From: Massilia antarctica
GTDB taxonomy: Bacteria; Pseudomonadota; Gammaproteobacteria; Burkholderiales; Burkholderiaceae_D
DNA length: 64,000 nucleotides
Assembly: GCF_015689335.1 (NCBI RefSeq)
Contig: NZ_CP065053.1
Location: forward strand, 992,001 to 1,056,000
Direction of reading: 5' to 3'
A program made the translations under genes and the position numbers. Positions 8,418-17,230 of this stretch are shown one piece after another. A model generated the notes under the pieces. The model worked only from the letters and a program-made list of their open reading frames with translations. It did not search any database and was not told the origin of the DNA. Numbering within the stretch: the stretch's first letter is position 1; each line of letters begins with the position of its first letter.

Positions 8418-10838
8418 ATGACACCACGCCTGCCTGTTTCACCCGCTCCGCTGCTGCGCGCCAGCAGCGCCGCCCTGCTGCTCGCGCTATCGGCTTGCAG
8501 CAACGACCATCATTCGTCCGACCCGGCCGCGCCCAAGTACGCCGCCGAGATCCGCCGTACCGCCTATGGCATTGCGCACATCAAGGCCGATGACGACGGC
8601 GGCCTCGGTTACGGCATCGGCTACGCCTACGCGCAAGACAATATCTGCCTGATGGCCGAGCGCATCCTCACGGCCAATGGCGAACGCGCGAAGTATTTTG
8701 GCGCCGAGGCACGCGGCGTGGCCGAGTATTCCGCCCCCAACCTGGCCTCGGACTACTTCTTTCGCCTGATCAACGAACCGGACGCGGTGGCCACCGCCTG
8801 GCAGCAAACGCCGGCGCCCATGCGCGCACTGGTCGAAGGCTACGTCGCCGGCTACAACCAATATCTCGACGAACGCGGCAAGGCCGGCTTGCCGGAAGCG
8901 TGCAAGAACGCACCCTGGGTGCGCGCCATGAGCAACGGCGACATGATGAAAATCATACGCCTGTATGCCGCCGAAGGCGCGGGCAGCCATTTCATCGACT
9001 CGCTGCTTGCCGCCGCCCCGCCGGGCATGGCCGCGGCCGCGGCGCCAGTGTCGCGCCGCGCCGGCCCCAGCGTGGTCGACCCGCAATACTGGAAACAGCA
9101 GCACGGCCGCATCGGCAGCAATGGCGTTGCCCTGGGCAAGGACGCCACCGAGAACGGGCAAGGCATGCTGCTGGCCAATCCGCACAATGCGTGGAAGGGC
9201 GACTTGCGCTTCTACCAGCTGCACCTGACCATCCCCGGCAAACTCGACGTCATGGGCGCCTCGCTCGGCGGCATGCCGATGGTCAGCATCGGCTTCAACA
9301 AGGACGTGGCCTGGACCCACACCAACAATACTTCCAGCCACTTCACCCTGCATCAGTTGCAGCTCGACCCGCGCGATCCGACCCGCTACCTGGTCGATGG
9401 CGAGACGCGCAGCATGACGCGCAAGCACATCGATGTCGAGGTGCGCCAGGCCGACGGCAGCCTGGTCACGCGCAGCCACGATTTTTACCAGACTCCGCTG
9501 GGCGTGGTGATGCAGATGCCGGGCACCTTGGAGTGGAACCGCAAGGTCGCCTACACCATGCTGGACGCCAACATGGGCAATCACCGCATGCTGGAGCAAT
9601 GGCGCGCCATGAACAGCGCGCGCAGCCTGGGCGAACTGCGCGAAGGCATCGACCGCATCGTCGGCTTGCCTTGGGTGAACACGGTGGCGGTGGACAAGGA
9701 TGGCAAAACCTTGCTGATGGACGTGACGGTGGTGCCGAACGTGCCGCTGGCCAAGGAAAAAGCCTGCGTGCCGGAAGAGTTCAAGAGCTTGGCCGCCGGT
9801 GGCGTGCTGGTGCTGGACGCCTCGACCAGCGCCTGCAATCCCGCCAACGATCCGGCCGCGCCCCAGAGCGGCATCTTCGCCGGCGCCAGCCTGCCGCGCC
9901 TGGAGCGCGACGATTACGTGCAAAACTCGAACGACAGCGCCTGGCTCACCAATCCGGCCGCGCCGCTGACCGGCTTCCCCTCGATCGTCAGCCTCGATAC
10001 GCAAGAACAAAGCGGCCGCACCCGCGTTGGCATCTCCCAGTTGCAGGCGCGCCTGGCAGGCACGGACGGACTGGCGGGTCGGCGCATGTCGATCCCCCAG
10101 CTGCAGGGACTCCTGTTCAGTAACCGCGTCTACTTCGCCACCCAGAACATGGACGACGTGCTGCGCGCCTGCGCCGGCGCACCCCAGGCGATGGCCGCAA
10201 GTGGCACCATGGTCGACCTGGCGCAGCCCTGCGCCAGCTTGCGCGCCTGGGACCGCAGCGCCAACCTCGACGCCAATATCGGCTTCGGCTATTTCGCCAA
10301 CCTGTGGGACCGGATCGCTTACACCGACCTGGCGCGGGCCGTGCCCTTCAACCCGGCCGATCCGGTCAACACGCCGCGCGGCCTGCGCGTGGACGACGCG
10401 GCCGGCATGAACGCCCTGCGCACGGCCCTGGCCAACGCGGTGCTGACGACCCAAGCGAACGGCTGGGCGCCCGATGCCACCTGGGGCCAGGTGCAGCAGA
10501 GCGAGCGCGGCGGCAAACGCATTCCGATCCACGGTGGCGACGAGCGCTACGGCATCTATAACGCCATTACCAGCCTGCCGCAGGCCGACGGGCGCCGCGA
10601 GGTGGTCGAGGGCAGCAGCTACATCCAGACCGTGATGTTCGACCGCAACGGCCCGCAGGCGCAAGCGGTGCTGGCGTACGGCCAGTCGGTCGACCCGGCG
10701 TCGCCCCACTATGCCGACCAGACCGAGCTCTATTCGCGTAAAACCTGGCCCACCCTGCCCTTTACCGAAACGCAGATCGCGGCCGATCCGGCATACAAGC
10801 GCATCGCCATCAGCCGCAAGGCCGAGGCCGGGCAGTAA
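8418..10838 (+). CDS. Penicillin acylase family lipoprotein (AHL acylase-like), paralogue 2
   Basis: An 806-residue paralogue of the acylase at 4542-6974, similar along its whole length (for example the shared stretches LPWVNT, VTVVPNV and YVQNSNDSAWL). Lipobox LSAC places the lipidated Cys at 27. The autoproteolytic nucleophile is Ser234 in IGSNGVALG. The pocket motif is NPHNAW, where paralogue 1 has TPHFPW, so the acyl-binding pockets may differ. It has its own upstream gap of 135 bp after the pfp hairpin. A duplicated pair with diverged pockets fits two acyl substrates, but no substrate can be assigned. Confidence 0.88.
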   Translation: MTPRLPVSPAPLLRASSAALLLALSACSNDHHSSDPAAPKYAAEIRRTAYGIAHIKADDDGGLGYGIGYAYAQDNICLMAERILTANGERAKYFGAEARGVAEYSAPNLASDYFFRLINEPDAVATAWQQTPAPMRALVEGYVAGYNQYLDERGKAGLPEACKNAPWVRAMSNGDMMKIIRLYAAEGAGSHFIDSLLAAAPPGMAAAAAPVSRRAGPSVVDPQYWKQQHGRIGSNGVALGKDATENGQGMLLANPHNAWKGDLRFYQLHLTIPGKLDVMGASLGGMPMVSIGFNKDVAWTHTNNTSSHFTLHQLQLDPRDPTRYLVDGETRSMTRKHIDVEVRQADGSLVTRSHDFYQTPLGVVMQMPGTLEWNRKVAYTMLDANMGNHRMLEQWRAMNSARSLGELREGIDRIVGLPWVNTVAVDKDGKTLLMDVTVVPNVPLAKEKACVPEEFKSLAAGGVLVLDASTSACNPANDPAAPQSGIFAGASLPRLERDDYVQNSNDSAWLTNPAAPLTGFPSIVSLDTQEQSGRTRVGISQLQARLAGTDGLAGRRMSIPQLQGLLFSNRVYFATQNMDDVLRACAGAPQAMAASGTMVDLAQPCASLRAWDRSANLDANIGFGYFANLWDRIAYTDLARAVPFNPADPVNTPRGLRVDDAAGMNALRTALANAVLTTQANGWAPDATWGQVQQSERGGKRIPIHGGDERYGIYNAITSLPQADGRREVVEGSSYIQTVMFDRNGPQAQAVLAYGQSVDPASPHYADQTELYSRKTWPTLPFTETQIAADPAYKRIAISRKAEAGQ

Positions 10839-10944
10839 GGGACAAACAACACGCATCTTGCTTGGTAAAAATTAAACGTTTTTAAAAAAGCATTTATGAA
10901 AGGGCTGTGTTAAGTTATGGTTACTTTCGTTGATTGGAACGATA

Positions 10945-11202
10945 ATGAACAACCTGCTCATGGCCTGTGTGTGTTTTCCCCTGCTGCTGGCCGCCTGCAA
11001 CGGGCCGCTCGACGTCACCTTGTCCGACAGTGGCGACCCGGTCAAGGGCAAGGCGGTGAAACAAGCCTTGTCGCCGGAAGAGGCCGAGCTGCTCGTTTCC
11101 TACGTGGCGCAGCACACGATGGCGCAGGACATCGATTACAAGATGACCGTCAAACAAGCCATCGCGGCGCGCCGCAAGGAACTCGCCGGAAACCAAAAGT
11201 AA
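10945..11202 (+). CDS. Small lipoprotein of unknown function
   Basis: An 85-residue protein starting at ATG 10945 (an upstream in-frame TTG at 10930 is less likely). It has a short lipoprotein signal, hydrophobic core and lipobox LAAC (Cys near residue 18). The mature part is charged, ends in KELAGNQK and has no motif I recognise. The 106-bp gap upstream is AT-rich and probably holds its promoter. No homologue is recognised; the call rests on the signal and codon pattern. Confidence 0.65.
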   Translation: MNNLLMACVCFPLLLAACNGPLDVTLSDSGDPVKGKAVKQALSPEEAELLVSYVAQHTMAQDIDYKMTVKQAIAARRKELAGNQK

Positions 11203-11307
11203 GCGGCCGCCCGCTGCCGCCCTGGATCGACATCGCCGATCATGCCCGGTCGCGCCGTGTGCGCGCCACCGGCGCGCCCCTGTTCACCTCCCTCACCGAG
11301 AAACCCC

Positions 11308-12138
11308 ATGCGTTTTCTGGCTTTATTACTCGCAGCCGGCCTGGCCGGCTGCGGCACCATGCAGATCGAAGAGAAAAGTTTCATTCATCCCGACGGCAAG
11401 GATGCGCCCGTGCTGGCGCGCGTCGATGCCGCCGCGCTGCTGCCCGCCTACACGGTGACCGAGGAGACGCTGCTCACGCCCGACGGCGCCACCCTGCGCG
11501 GCCTGCGCCTGACCCGCCCGGACGCGGCCACCACCTTGCTTTACTTCGGCGGCAACGCCTTCCACATCGATCAGCATGCGCGGGAAGTGCTGCCGCTGCT
11601 GGCCGCCTGCGGCAGCAACGTGGCCGTGTTCGACTACCGCGGCTACGGCCGCAGCAGCGGCGTGCCGACCGTGGCAAACATGCAGGCCGACGCGCTGCGC
11701 ATGTTCGACCATGTCAATGCCATCCATCCGGGCCAGGTGGCCGTGCACGGCCAGTCGCTGGGCAGCTTCATGGCGGCCTACGTGGCGAGCCAGCGGCCGG
11801 TAGCCAGGGGCATGGTGCTCGAAGCGACCGCCACCACCGTGCAGGAATGGACCGACGCCAACGTGCCCTGGTACCTGACACTGTTTTTGAAGGTGGAGGT
11901 GGCCGACACCTTGCGCGGCGTGGACAACCAAGCGGTCGTGGGCGCCTGGCATGGTCCCAGCCTGGTGCTGTCGGGCGAGAAGGACGAACTGATCCCGCTG
12001 GCGATGTCGCGCAAGGTGTACGACGCAATCCCCGGCGAAAACAAGCAGTGGCATGTGGCCAGGGGCGCGAGCCACAATGGCATCCTGGGCAATCCGGATG
12101 TGAGCCCGGTCCTGTGCGGCTTTGTGCGCAAGCTGTAG
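11308..12138 (+). CDS. Alpha/beta hydrolase lipoprotein
   Basis: A 276-residue alpha/beta hydrolase with lipoprotein signal MRFLALLLAAGLAGC (Cys15); the ATG at 11308 is chosen because it places this signal at the terminus, although the frame is open further upstream. The nucleophile elbow is GQSLGS (Ser150). A later LSGEKDELIPL segment supplies the usual acid and GASHNG the His. The FDYRGYGRSSG motif is typical of the BEM46/YfhR-like group of serine hydrolases. Probably membrane anchored and facing the periplasm. Substrate unknown. Confidence 0.85.
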   Translation: MRFLALLLAAGLAGCGTMQIEEKSFIHPDGKDAPVLARVDAAALLPAYTVTEETLLTPDGATLRGLRLTRPDAATTLLYFGGNAFHIDQHAREVLPLLAACGSNVAVFDYRGYGRSSGVPTVANMQADALRMFDHVNAIHPGQVAVHGQSLGSFMAAYVASQRPVARGMVLEATATTVQEWTDANVPWYLTLFLKVEVADTLRGVDNQAVVGAWHGPSLVLSGEKDELIPLAMSRKVYDAIPGENKQWHVARGASHNGILGNPDVSPVLCGFVRKL

Positions 12139-12186
12139 GGGGACGCTGTCGGCAATGGCGCCGCCCGTGCGCTCGCCCGTCAGGAA

Positions 12187-12711
12187 TCAGGCCAGCAATG
12201 CCTGCACTTGACGGAATAACTCAGGCTCGATATGGCGAGCCTGTATGGCGAAATTGAGTTGCTTGGCGATCGACGCCACCTCCAAGGTGCCCGGCTCGAT
12301 CGGGTAAGTCCCGCGCGGCATCATCCAACGAAGAACCTCATCGAGGTGCCACAAGGTCGTACTTCCAGCATGCACCGGCACGGGAAACGTGGCGGCGTTG
12401 TTGTACGCCAGTTTATGCATGTTTTGGCGACTGACTTCAGCAAACCCGGCAATGTCGGTCAGCCCCACGAGGTCAGGTCCCACGCCGATGAGCCGTGCCG
12501 TGGGGATAGCGCGCTTGACGTCGGCAAGCGCGCTAGTCATCGCGGCCAATGCACTACCAGCCTCGCGGCAAAATTCCAGTGCAATACGTCCCGGCCGCCC
12601 GATACCGACCAGTGCATCGGTGCAATCCTCTTTTTCCAGGCGACCGACAATGTCATCCTGATTGTCGTCATCGCCGGACAATCGATACCTGAACTCAAAG
12701 ATGAAATCCAT
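12187..12711 (-). CDS. Putative antitoxin, helix-turn-helix protein
   Basis: A 174-residue protein translated 24 bp after the toxin-like gene, with a GGAG ribosome site just before ATG 12711. An acidic N-terminal part (GDDDNQDD) is followed near residues 105-130 by a helix-turn-helix with the sequence LTDIAGFAEVSRQNMHKLA, typical of DNA-binding antitoxins. The C-terminal half has no motif I know. Given the neighbour, it is best read as the antitoxin that neutralises the toxin and represses the pair. The toxin-before-antitoxin order is that of hicAB. The DNA here looks less GC-rich than its neighbours, as expected for an acquired module. Confidence 0.6.
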   Translation of the reverse strand: MDFIFEFRYRLSGDDDNQDDIVGRLEKEDCTDALVGIGRPGRIALEFCREAGSALAAMTSALADVKRAIPTARLIGVGPDLVGLTDIAGFAEVSRQNMHKLAYNNAATFPVPVHAGSTTLWHLDEVLRWMMPRGTYPIEPGTLEVASIAKQLNFAIQARHIEPELFRQVQALLA

Positions 12712-12735
12712 TACATCTCCTCCGGCGTGCTTTCG

Positions 12736-12986
12736 TCATGGCGCTGCTTGGTGGGCGGCGCAATGATCGATCACCCGCCTCAAAAACCGGGCATGGTTCC
12801 CGCTACTCTTGGGCGTGCTCCACACCGGCGACCTGCAGTATTCCCCGCCTCGACATTTCTTATCGTTGTAGGGACAAAACATATGTCCCCAAGCATGGCT
12901 GGCACCGACTTGAATGCGCCAGCCATTTGCTTCAGCGTGTTTCAGGGCTTGCTCAATCTCTTTTTTGGGTGGGATGTGCGCGCCAT
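12736..12986 (-). CDS. HicA-like toxin; start and body lie in different frames
   Basis: The body, about 80 residues, contains GWRIQVGASHAWG, resembling the GSH motif with catalytic His of HicA mRNA interferases, then three cysteines (FCPYNDKKC, GGEYC), WSTPK and a C-terminal RRVIDHC segment. The only well-placed start, ATG at 12986 with GGAGAG at 12991-12996, encodes MARTSHPK and then runs out of frame to an early stop. A -1 shift at the heptamer A_AAA_AAG (12960-12966) joins it exactly to the body, giving HPKKEIEQAL. So this is either a programmed frameshift, a one-base deletion in an A run, or a base-call error. The body frame is also open upstream of ATG 12986 (to about 13074), but with no convincing start. 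Confidence 0.55.
12960..12966 (-). other. Slippery heptamer A_AAA_AAG at the toxin frame junction
   Basis: On the minus strand the frame from ATG 12986 reads ..CAC CCA AAA AAG AGA.., so the heptamer A AAA AAG is in the exact phase used for -1 frameshifting in dnaX. A -1 slip here continues as GAG ATT GAG CAA, the body frame of the toxin. I found no obvious downstream stimulatory hairpin. Confidence 0.5.
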
Positions 12987-13135
12987 CTGTCTCTCCGATT
13001 GTCGTCACCAACAATCCGGTTGTCAAGCGACAACCGGCATTGGATTCGCCGCGAACGCCCGCCATTTGGCGCACCTCAGTTCCAAGCCTGCGATGGTGGC
13101 ATCGGGCATGGGCGATTCGACATGAGAAAGATCAA

Positions 13136-13173
13136 AAAAAACGGACGGGACCCGAAGGTGCCGCCCGTTTTTT
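13136..13173 (-). terminator. Rho-independent terminator of purM
   Basis: A 13-bp stem with one mismatch (AAAAAACGGACGG against CCGCCCGTTTTTT) and a 12-base loop starts 18 bp after the purM stop. On the minus strand the stem ends in a run of at least six T. It isolates purM from the toxin-antitoxin pair. Confidence 0.8.
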
Positions 13174-13190
13174 GATTGACCGCAAGCAGC

Positions 13191-14234
13191 TCAGCTGACG
13201 ATCGTCTGGTGCTCGTCACCCTCGCGTGCGCGGATGACGCCGATGCGCGACACCTTCTCGCCAGCTGCCTGCAACTGGGCAAACGCCGCATCCGCATTTT
13301 CTTTCGACACGATCACGATCATGCCGATGCCGCAGTTGAACACGCGGTGCATTTCAGCGTCGGCCACGCCGCCGTGCTGCTGCAGCCACTGGAACAGCGG
13401 CGGCATGGTCCATGCCTTCGAGTCGAGCACCGCCGTCAGCCCCGGCTGCAGCACGCGCGGCACGTTTTCAACCAGCCCGCCGCCGGTGATATGCACCATG
13501 CCTTTGACTTCCATCGATTCCATCAGCGCCAGCAGCGGCTTGACGTAAATACGGGTCGGCTCCATCAGCACGTCGGCCAGCGGACGGCCGTGGAAGTCCG
13601 CGTTCAGGTCCGGCTTGGCCACCTCGATGATCTTGCGCACCAGGGAGTAACCGTTCGAGTGCACACCGGACGATGCCAGGCCCAGCACCACGTCGCCCGG
13701 GGTGATCTTGGTGCCGTCGATGATCTTCGATTTTTCCACCGCGCCGACCGCGAAACCGGCCAGGTCGTACTCGCCGGCCGGATACATGCTCGGCATTTCC
13801 GCCGTTTCGCCGCCGATCAGGGCGCAACCGGCCTGCTCGCAGCCCTGGGCGATGCCCTTGACGACGGCGGTCGCGGTCGGCACGTCGAGCTTGCCGCAAG
13901 CGAAATAATCGAGGAAGAACAGCGGCTCGGCGCCCTGCACCAGGATATCGTTGACGCTCATGGCGACCAGGTCGATGCCGACCGTGTCATGGCGGTTCAG
14001 TTCGAACGCGAGCCTGAGCTTGGTGCCCACGCCGTCGGTGCCGGACACCAGCACCGGCTCCTTGAACTTCTTGCTGATCTCGAACAGCGCGCCGAAACCG
14101 CCGATGCCGCCCATGACGCCTTCGCGCATGGTTTTCTTGGCAAACGGCTTGATCGCTTCGACCAGGGCGTCTCCGGCATCGATATCGACACCGGCGTCGC
14201 GGTAGGAGAGGGAAACATTAGAAAGTTGGCTCAT
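13191..14234 (-). CDS. purM: Phosphoribosylformylglycinamidine cyclo-ligase (AIR synthetase)
   Basis: A 347-residue AIR synthetase, step 5 of de novo purine synthesis: ATP-dependent cyclisation of FGAM to AIR in the cytoplasm. Start ATG 14234 ([17 protein letters not shown]) is preferred over one 22 codons upstream because family members begin with this SYRDAGV motif. The characteristic motifs [31 protein letters not shown] and the C-terminal HITGGGL are all present. Divergent from hda across a 254-bp gap (14235-14488) that should hold both promoters; a terminator follows. Confidence 0.97.
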   Translation of the reverse strand: MSQLSNVSLSYRDAGVDIDAGDALVEAIKPFAKKTMREGVMGGIGGFGALFEISKKFKEPVLVSGTDGVGTKLRLAFELNRHDTVGIDLVAMSVNDILVQGAEPLFFLDYFACGKLDVPTATAVVKGIAQGCEQAGCALIGGETAEMPSMYPAGEYDLAGFAVGAVEKSKIIDGTKITPGDVVLGLASSGVHSNGYSLVRKIIEVAKPDLNADFHGRPLADVLMEPTRIYVKPLLALMESMEVKGMVHITGGGLVENVPRVLQPGLTAVLDSKAWTMPPLFQWLQQHGGVADAEMHRVFNCGIGMIVIVSKENADAAFAQLQAAGEKVSRIGVIRAREGDEHQTIVS

Positions 14235-14488
14235 GGTGTATTTGGCAGCGGAGGCGGTAAAATAGAAGGCGGCGAACCGATTCGAGCCGCGGGCGGCCAA
14301 AACCGGTCAATCCGCTATTTTATCAAAATGCCCCGTCCTGAGCCGATTTAACCCACATTACAACAATAAGATGCTATTTTCCTCCGCCACGGCACAGGGC
14401 CGGCAAGCGCCGCCGCCATCACCATCACCACGATCCGCGTGGCAGCTTCTATAATGCGTGATGAATACGACGGCGCAAGAATGAACTC

Positions 14489-15172
14489 ATGAAACAGCTG
14501 GTACTCGATTTGGGCGCAGAGCAGGCGCACAGCCTCGATACCTTCGAGGTAGGGCAAAATGCCGAACTGGCGCATCTGATGCACCAGTTCGCGGAGCGTC
14601 GTTCGCGCGAACATTTCGCCTACCTGTGGGGCGAAACCGGCGCCGGCAAGACCCACCTGCTGCAAGCGTTGGCCGCCACGCCGTGCTCGCGCTACATCGC
14701 CTGCGACGCCCCCGAGTCCGAATTCACCTACGCGCCCGAGACCACCCTGTACCTGCTCGACGACTGCGAGAAGCTCTCGCCGCAAGCCCAGATCGACGCT
14801 TTCGCCCTGTTCAACCAGATCCGCGAACACGGCGCCTACATGGTCAGCACCGGGCCGGTGCCGCCGGTGGTGCTGCCGGTGCGCGAAGACCTGCGCACGC
14901 GCATGGGATGGGGACTGATCTACCAGATCCACGGCCTGGCCGACGAACAGAAGATTGCCGCCCTCACGCATGCCGCCGAAGCGCGCGGTTTGACCTTGTC
15001 GGCCAGCGTGTTACCCTATCTGCTGTCCCATTTCAAGCGCGACATGCGCTCCCTGTCGACGATGCTAGACGCACTCGATCAGTATTCCCTCGAAACCCAG
15101 CGGCCGGTGACCCTGCCGTTGCTGCGCGATTTACTATTACAAGCCAACCCGCAAGCGGACACCAAAGAATGA
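14489..15172 (+). CDS. hda: DnaA regulatory inactivator Hda
   Basis: A 227-residue DnaA-like AAA+ protein lacking the DNA-binding domain IV, which is the Hda architecture. The N terminus MKQLVLDLG carries the clamp-binding QLxLxL-like motif, and the Walker A is GETGAGKT (48-55), followed by the Walker B-like YLLDDCE. With DNA-loaded sliding clamp it promotes hydrolysis of DnaA-ATP after initiation. It is the first gene of a tightly packed set: its stop overlaps the next ATG (ATGA). Confidence 0.92.
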   Translation: MKQLVLDLGAEQAHSLDTFEVGQNAELAHLMHQFAERRSREHFAYLWGETGAGKTHLLQALAATPCSRYIACDAPESEFTYAPETTLYLLDDCEKLSPQAQIDAFALFNQIREHGAYMVSTGPVPPVVLPVREDLRTRMGWGLIYQIHGLADEQKIAALTHAAEARGLTLSASVLPYLLSHFKRDMRSLSTMLDALDQYSLETQRPVTLPLLRDLLLQANPQADTKE

Positions 15173-15843
15173 AGAACCTGGCGCTGTTTGACCTGGACCA
15201 TACCCTGCTGCCGATCGATTCGGACCACGAATGGGGCGAATTTTTAGTCCGCACCGGCGCCGTCGATTCCGTCGAATTCAAGCGCCGCAACGATGAATTT
15301 TATGCCCAGTACCAGGCCGGCACGCTCGACCCGGTCGAGTACCTCGAATTCGCGCTCGGCACCCTGGCGCGCTTTCCGCGCAAGGAACTCGACGCCATGC
15401 ACGCGCAATTCATGGCCGAAGTGATCGAGCCGGCCATCCTGCCGCGCGCGCGTGAGCTGCTGCGCCAGCACATCGATGCCGGCGACCTGGTGGCCATCAT
15501 CACCGCCACCAACCGCTACGTCACCGCGCCGATCGCCAGGGCGCTGGGGGTGGAGCACCTGATCGCCGCGGTCCCCGAAGAAGACGCCAACGGCAACCTG
15601 ACCGGCAAGCTGGTGGGCGTGCCGACATCGGGCGCCGGCAAGGTCACCCACACCCACGCCTGGCTGGCGCAGTTCGGCACGCCGCTGGACGGCTTCGGGC
15701 GCAGCCATTTCTACAGCGATTCGCACAACGATATCCCGCTTCTGTCCGTCGTCACCCACCCCGTCGCGACCAACCCGAACGCCGCGCTGGCGACCCATGC
15801 CACACGCCTTGGCTGGCCTTTACTCCATCTATTCAATGATTAA
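15169..15843 (+). CDS. HAD-IB family phosphatase (SerB-like)
   Basis: A 224-residue HAD hydrolase beginning in the ATGA overlap with hda. Motif I is FDLDHTLL (Asp8 and Asp10), motif II lies in the IITATN segment, and motif III/IV in YSDSHNDIPLL, matching subclass IB (phosphoserine phosphatase-like). In Betaproteobacteria such genes often sit beside hda and pcnB, and some are annotated as histidinol-phosphatase or phosphoserine phosphatase; the substrate is uncertain. It overlaps the start of pcnB by 8 bp. Confidence 0.9.
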   Translation: MKNLALFDLDHTLLPIDSDHEWGEFLVRTGAVDSVEFKRRNDEFYAQYQAGTLDPVEYLEFALGTLARFPRKELDAMHAQFMAEVIEPAILPRARELLRQHIDAGDLVAIITATNRYVTAPIARALGVEHLIAAVPEEDANGNLTGKLVGVPTSGAGKVTHTHAWLAQFGTPLDGFGRSHFYSDSHNDIPLLSVVTHPVATNPNAALATHATRLGWPLLHLFND

Positions 15844-17230
15844 AAAATTCATCCGCAAAATGCTCGGCGTCAAAGAGAAGCAGCCAGTGCGCGACCTGAC
15901 CGAACCCATCGTCCTGGGACCGGCGGAACACGGAATCGATCCCAAGCTGCTGTCGTCGAACGCGATCCGCGTGACCCAGACATTGCAGGAGGCGGGCTTC
16001 AAGGCGTTCGTGGTGGGCGGCGCCGTGCGCGACCTGCTGCTGTCGGTCAAGCCGAAGGACTTCGACATCGCCACCGACGCCACGCCAGAACAGGTCAAGC
16101 GCCTGTTCCGGCGTGCCTTCATCATCGGCAAGCGCTTCCAGATCGTGCACGTGATGTTCGGCTCCGACCTGCTGGAGGTCACCACCTTCCGCGGCGCCGG
16201 CGAGTCCAACGCTCCCAAGGATGAACACGGACGGGTCCTGCGCGACAATAATTTCGGTCCCCAGCACGAAGACGCCATGCGGCGCGACTTCACCATCAAC
16301 GCCATGTACTACGACCCGGCCACGCAAGTGGTGCTGGACTACCATGGCGGCATCGCCGACATCCGCGACAAGACCCTGCGTATCATCGGCCAGCCGGAAG
16401 CGCGCTACCGCGAAGACCCGGTGCGCCTGTTGCGCGTGGTGCGCTTCGCCGCGCGCCTCGGTTTTACCATCGAGCCGCACACGCGCGAACCGATTCCCGT
16501 CATGGCGCCCTTGATCAACAACGTGCCGGCCGCGCGCGTGTTCGACGAAATGCTCAAGCTGCTCATGAGCGGCCACGCGCTGGCCTGCCTGCAGCAGCTG
16601 CGCAAGGAAGGCCTGCATCACGGCCTGCTGCCGCTGCTCGACGTGGTGCTGGAGCAGCCGATCGGCATGAAGTTCGTCACCCTGGCGCTCGAATCGACCG
16701 ACAACCGCATCAAGGCTGGCAAGGGCGTCTCGCCGGGCTTCCTGTTTGCGTCGCTGCTGTGGCACCAGGTGGTGGAAAAATGGACCGCCTACCGCGCGGC
16801 GGGCGAGTCGCCGATTCCGGCGCTGCACTTGGCGGCCGACGACGTGCTCGATTCGCAGACCGAAAAACTGGCCCTGCAGCGCAAGATCGGCTCGGACATG
16901 CGCGATATCTGGTCGATGCAGCCGCGCTTCGAGCGGCGCAACGGCAAGGCCCCGTACAAGCTGCTGGAACACCCGCGCTTCCGCGCCGGCTACGACTTCC
17001 TGCTGCTGCGCTGCGAGTCGGGCGAGATCGAGATGGAGATCGGCGAATGGTGGACCGCTTTCTATGAAGGCGACGCCGTCGAACGCGAAACCCTGCTCAC
17101 CACCGCCGGCGCCGCACCAAGCGGCGCCAAGCGCAAGCGCCCGCCGCGCCGCGCGCCGCGCAACCGTGCCGGTGGCGAAGGCGGCGACACCACCACCAGC
17201 ACCACCGGCAGCACCAGCGGCGACGAATGA
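15836..17230 (+). CDS. pcnB: Poly(A) polymerase I
   Basis: A 464-residue nucleotidyltransferase that adds A tails to RNA 3' ends and promotes RNA decay. Start ATG 15836 (MIKKFIRKMLGVK) is chosen as the basic N terminus typical of PcnB; an ATG 39 bp upstream is deep inside the previous gene. The head motif GGAVRDLLL (61-69) and catalytic pair DFDIATDAT (Asp75, Asp77) are present, then the RRDFTINAMYYD signature of tRNA-CCA/poly(A) polymerases; the long C-terminal region favours PcnB over Cca. The last about 35 residues are basic, then Thr/Ser/Gly-rich low complexity, as in many PcnB proteins. Its stop overlaps folK (ATGA). Confidence 0.93.
   Translation: MIKKFIRKMLGVKEKQPVRDLTEPIVLGPAEHGIDPKLLSSNAIRVTQTLQEAGFKAFVVGGAVRDLLLSVKPKDFDIATDATPEQVKRLFRRAFIIGKRFQIVHVMFGSDLLEVTTFRGAGESNAPKDEHGRVLRDNNFGPQHEDAMRRDFTINAMYYDPATQVVLDYHGGIADIRDKTLRIIGQPEARYREDPVRLLRVVRFAARLGFTIEPHTREPIPVMAPLINNVPAARVFDEMLKLLMSGHALACLQQLRKEGLHHGLLPLLDVVLEQPIGMKFVTLALESTDNRIKAGKGVSPGFLFASLLWHQVVEKWTAYRAAGESPIPALHLAADDVLDSQTEKLALQRKIGSDMRDIWSMQPRFERRNGKAPYKLLEHPRFRAGYDFLLLRCESGEIEMEIGEWWTAFYEGDAVERETLLTTAGAAPSGAKRKRPPRRAPRNRAGGEGGDTTTSTTGSTSGDE

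Noticed and set aside
12986..13074. Upstream extension of the toxin frame as its real N terminus
   Set aside because: It has no ribosome site near a start codon and no family-like sequence; the GGAGAG-ATG at 12986 is better.
14235..14300. Longer N terminus for purM
   Set aside because: The extra residues do not look like the family; proteins of this family start at [18 protein letters not shown] sequence.
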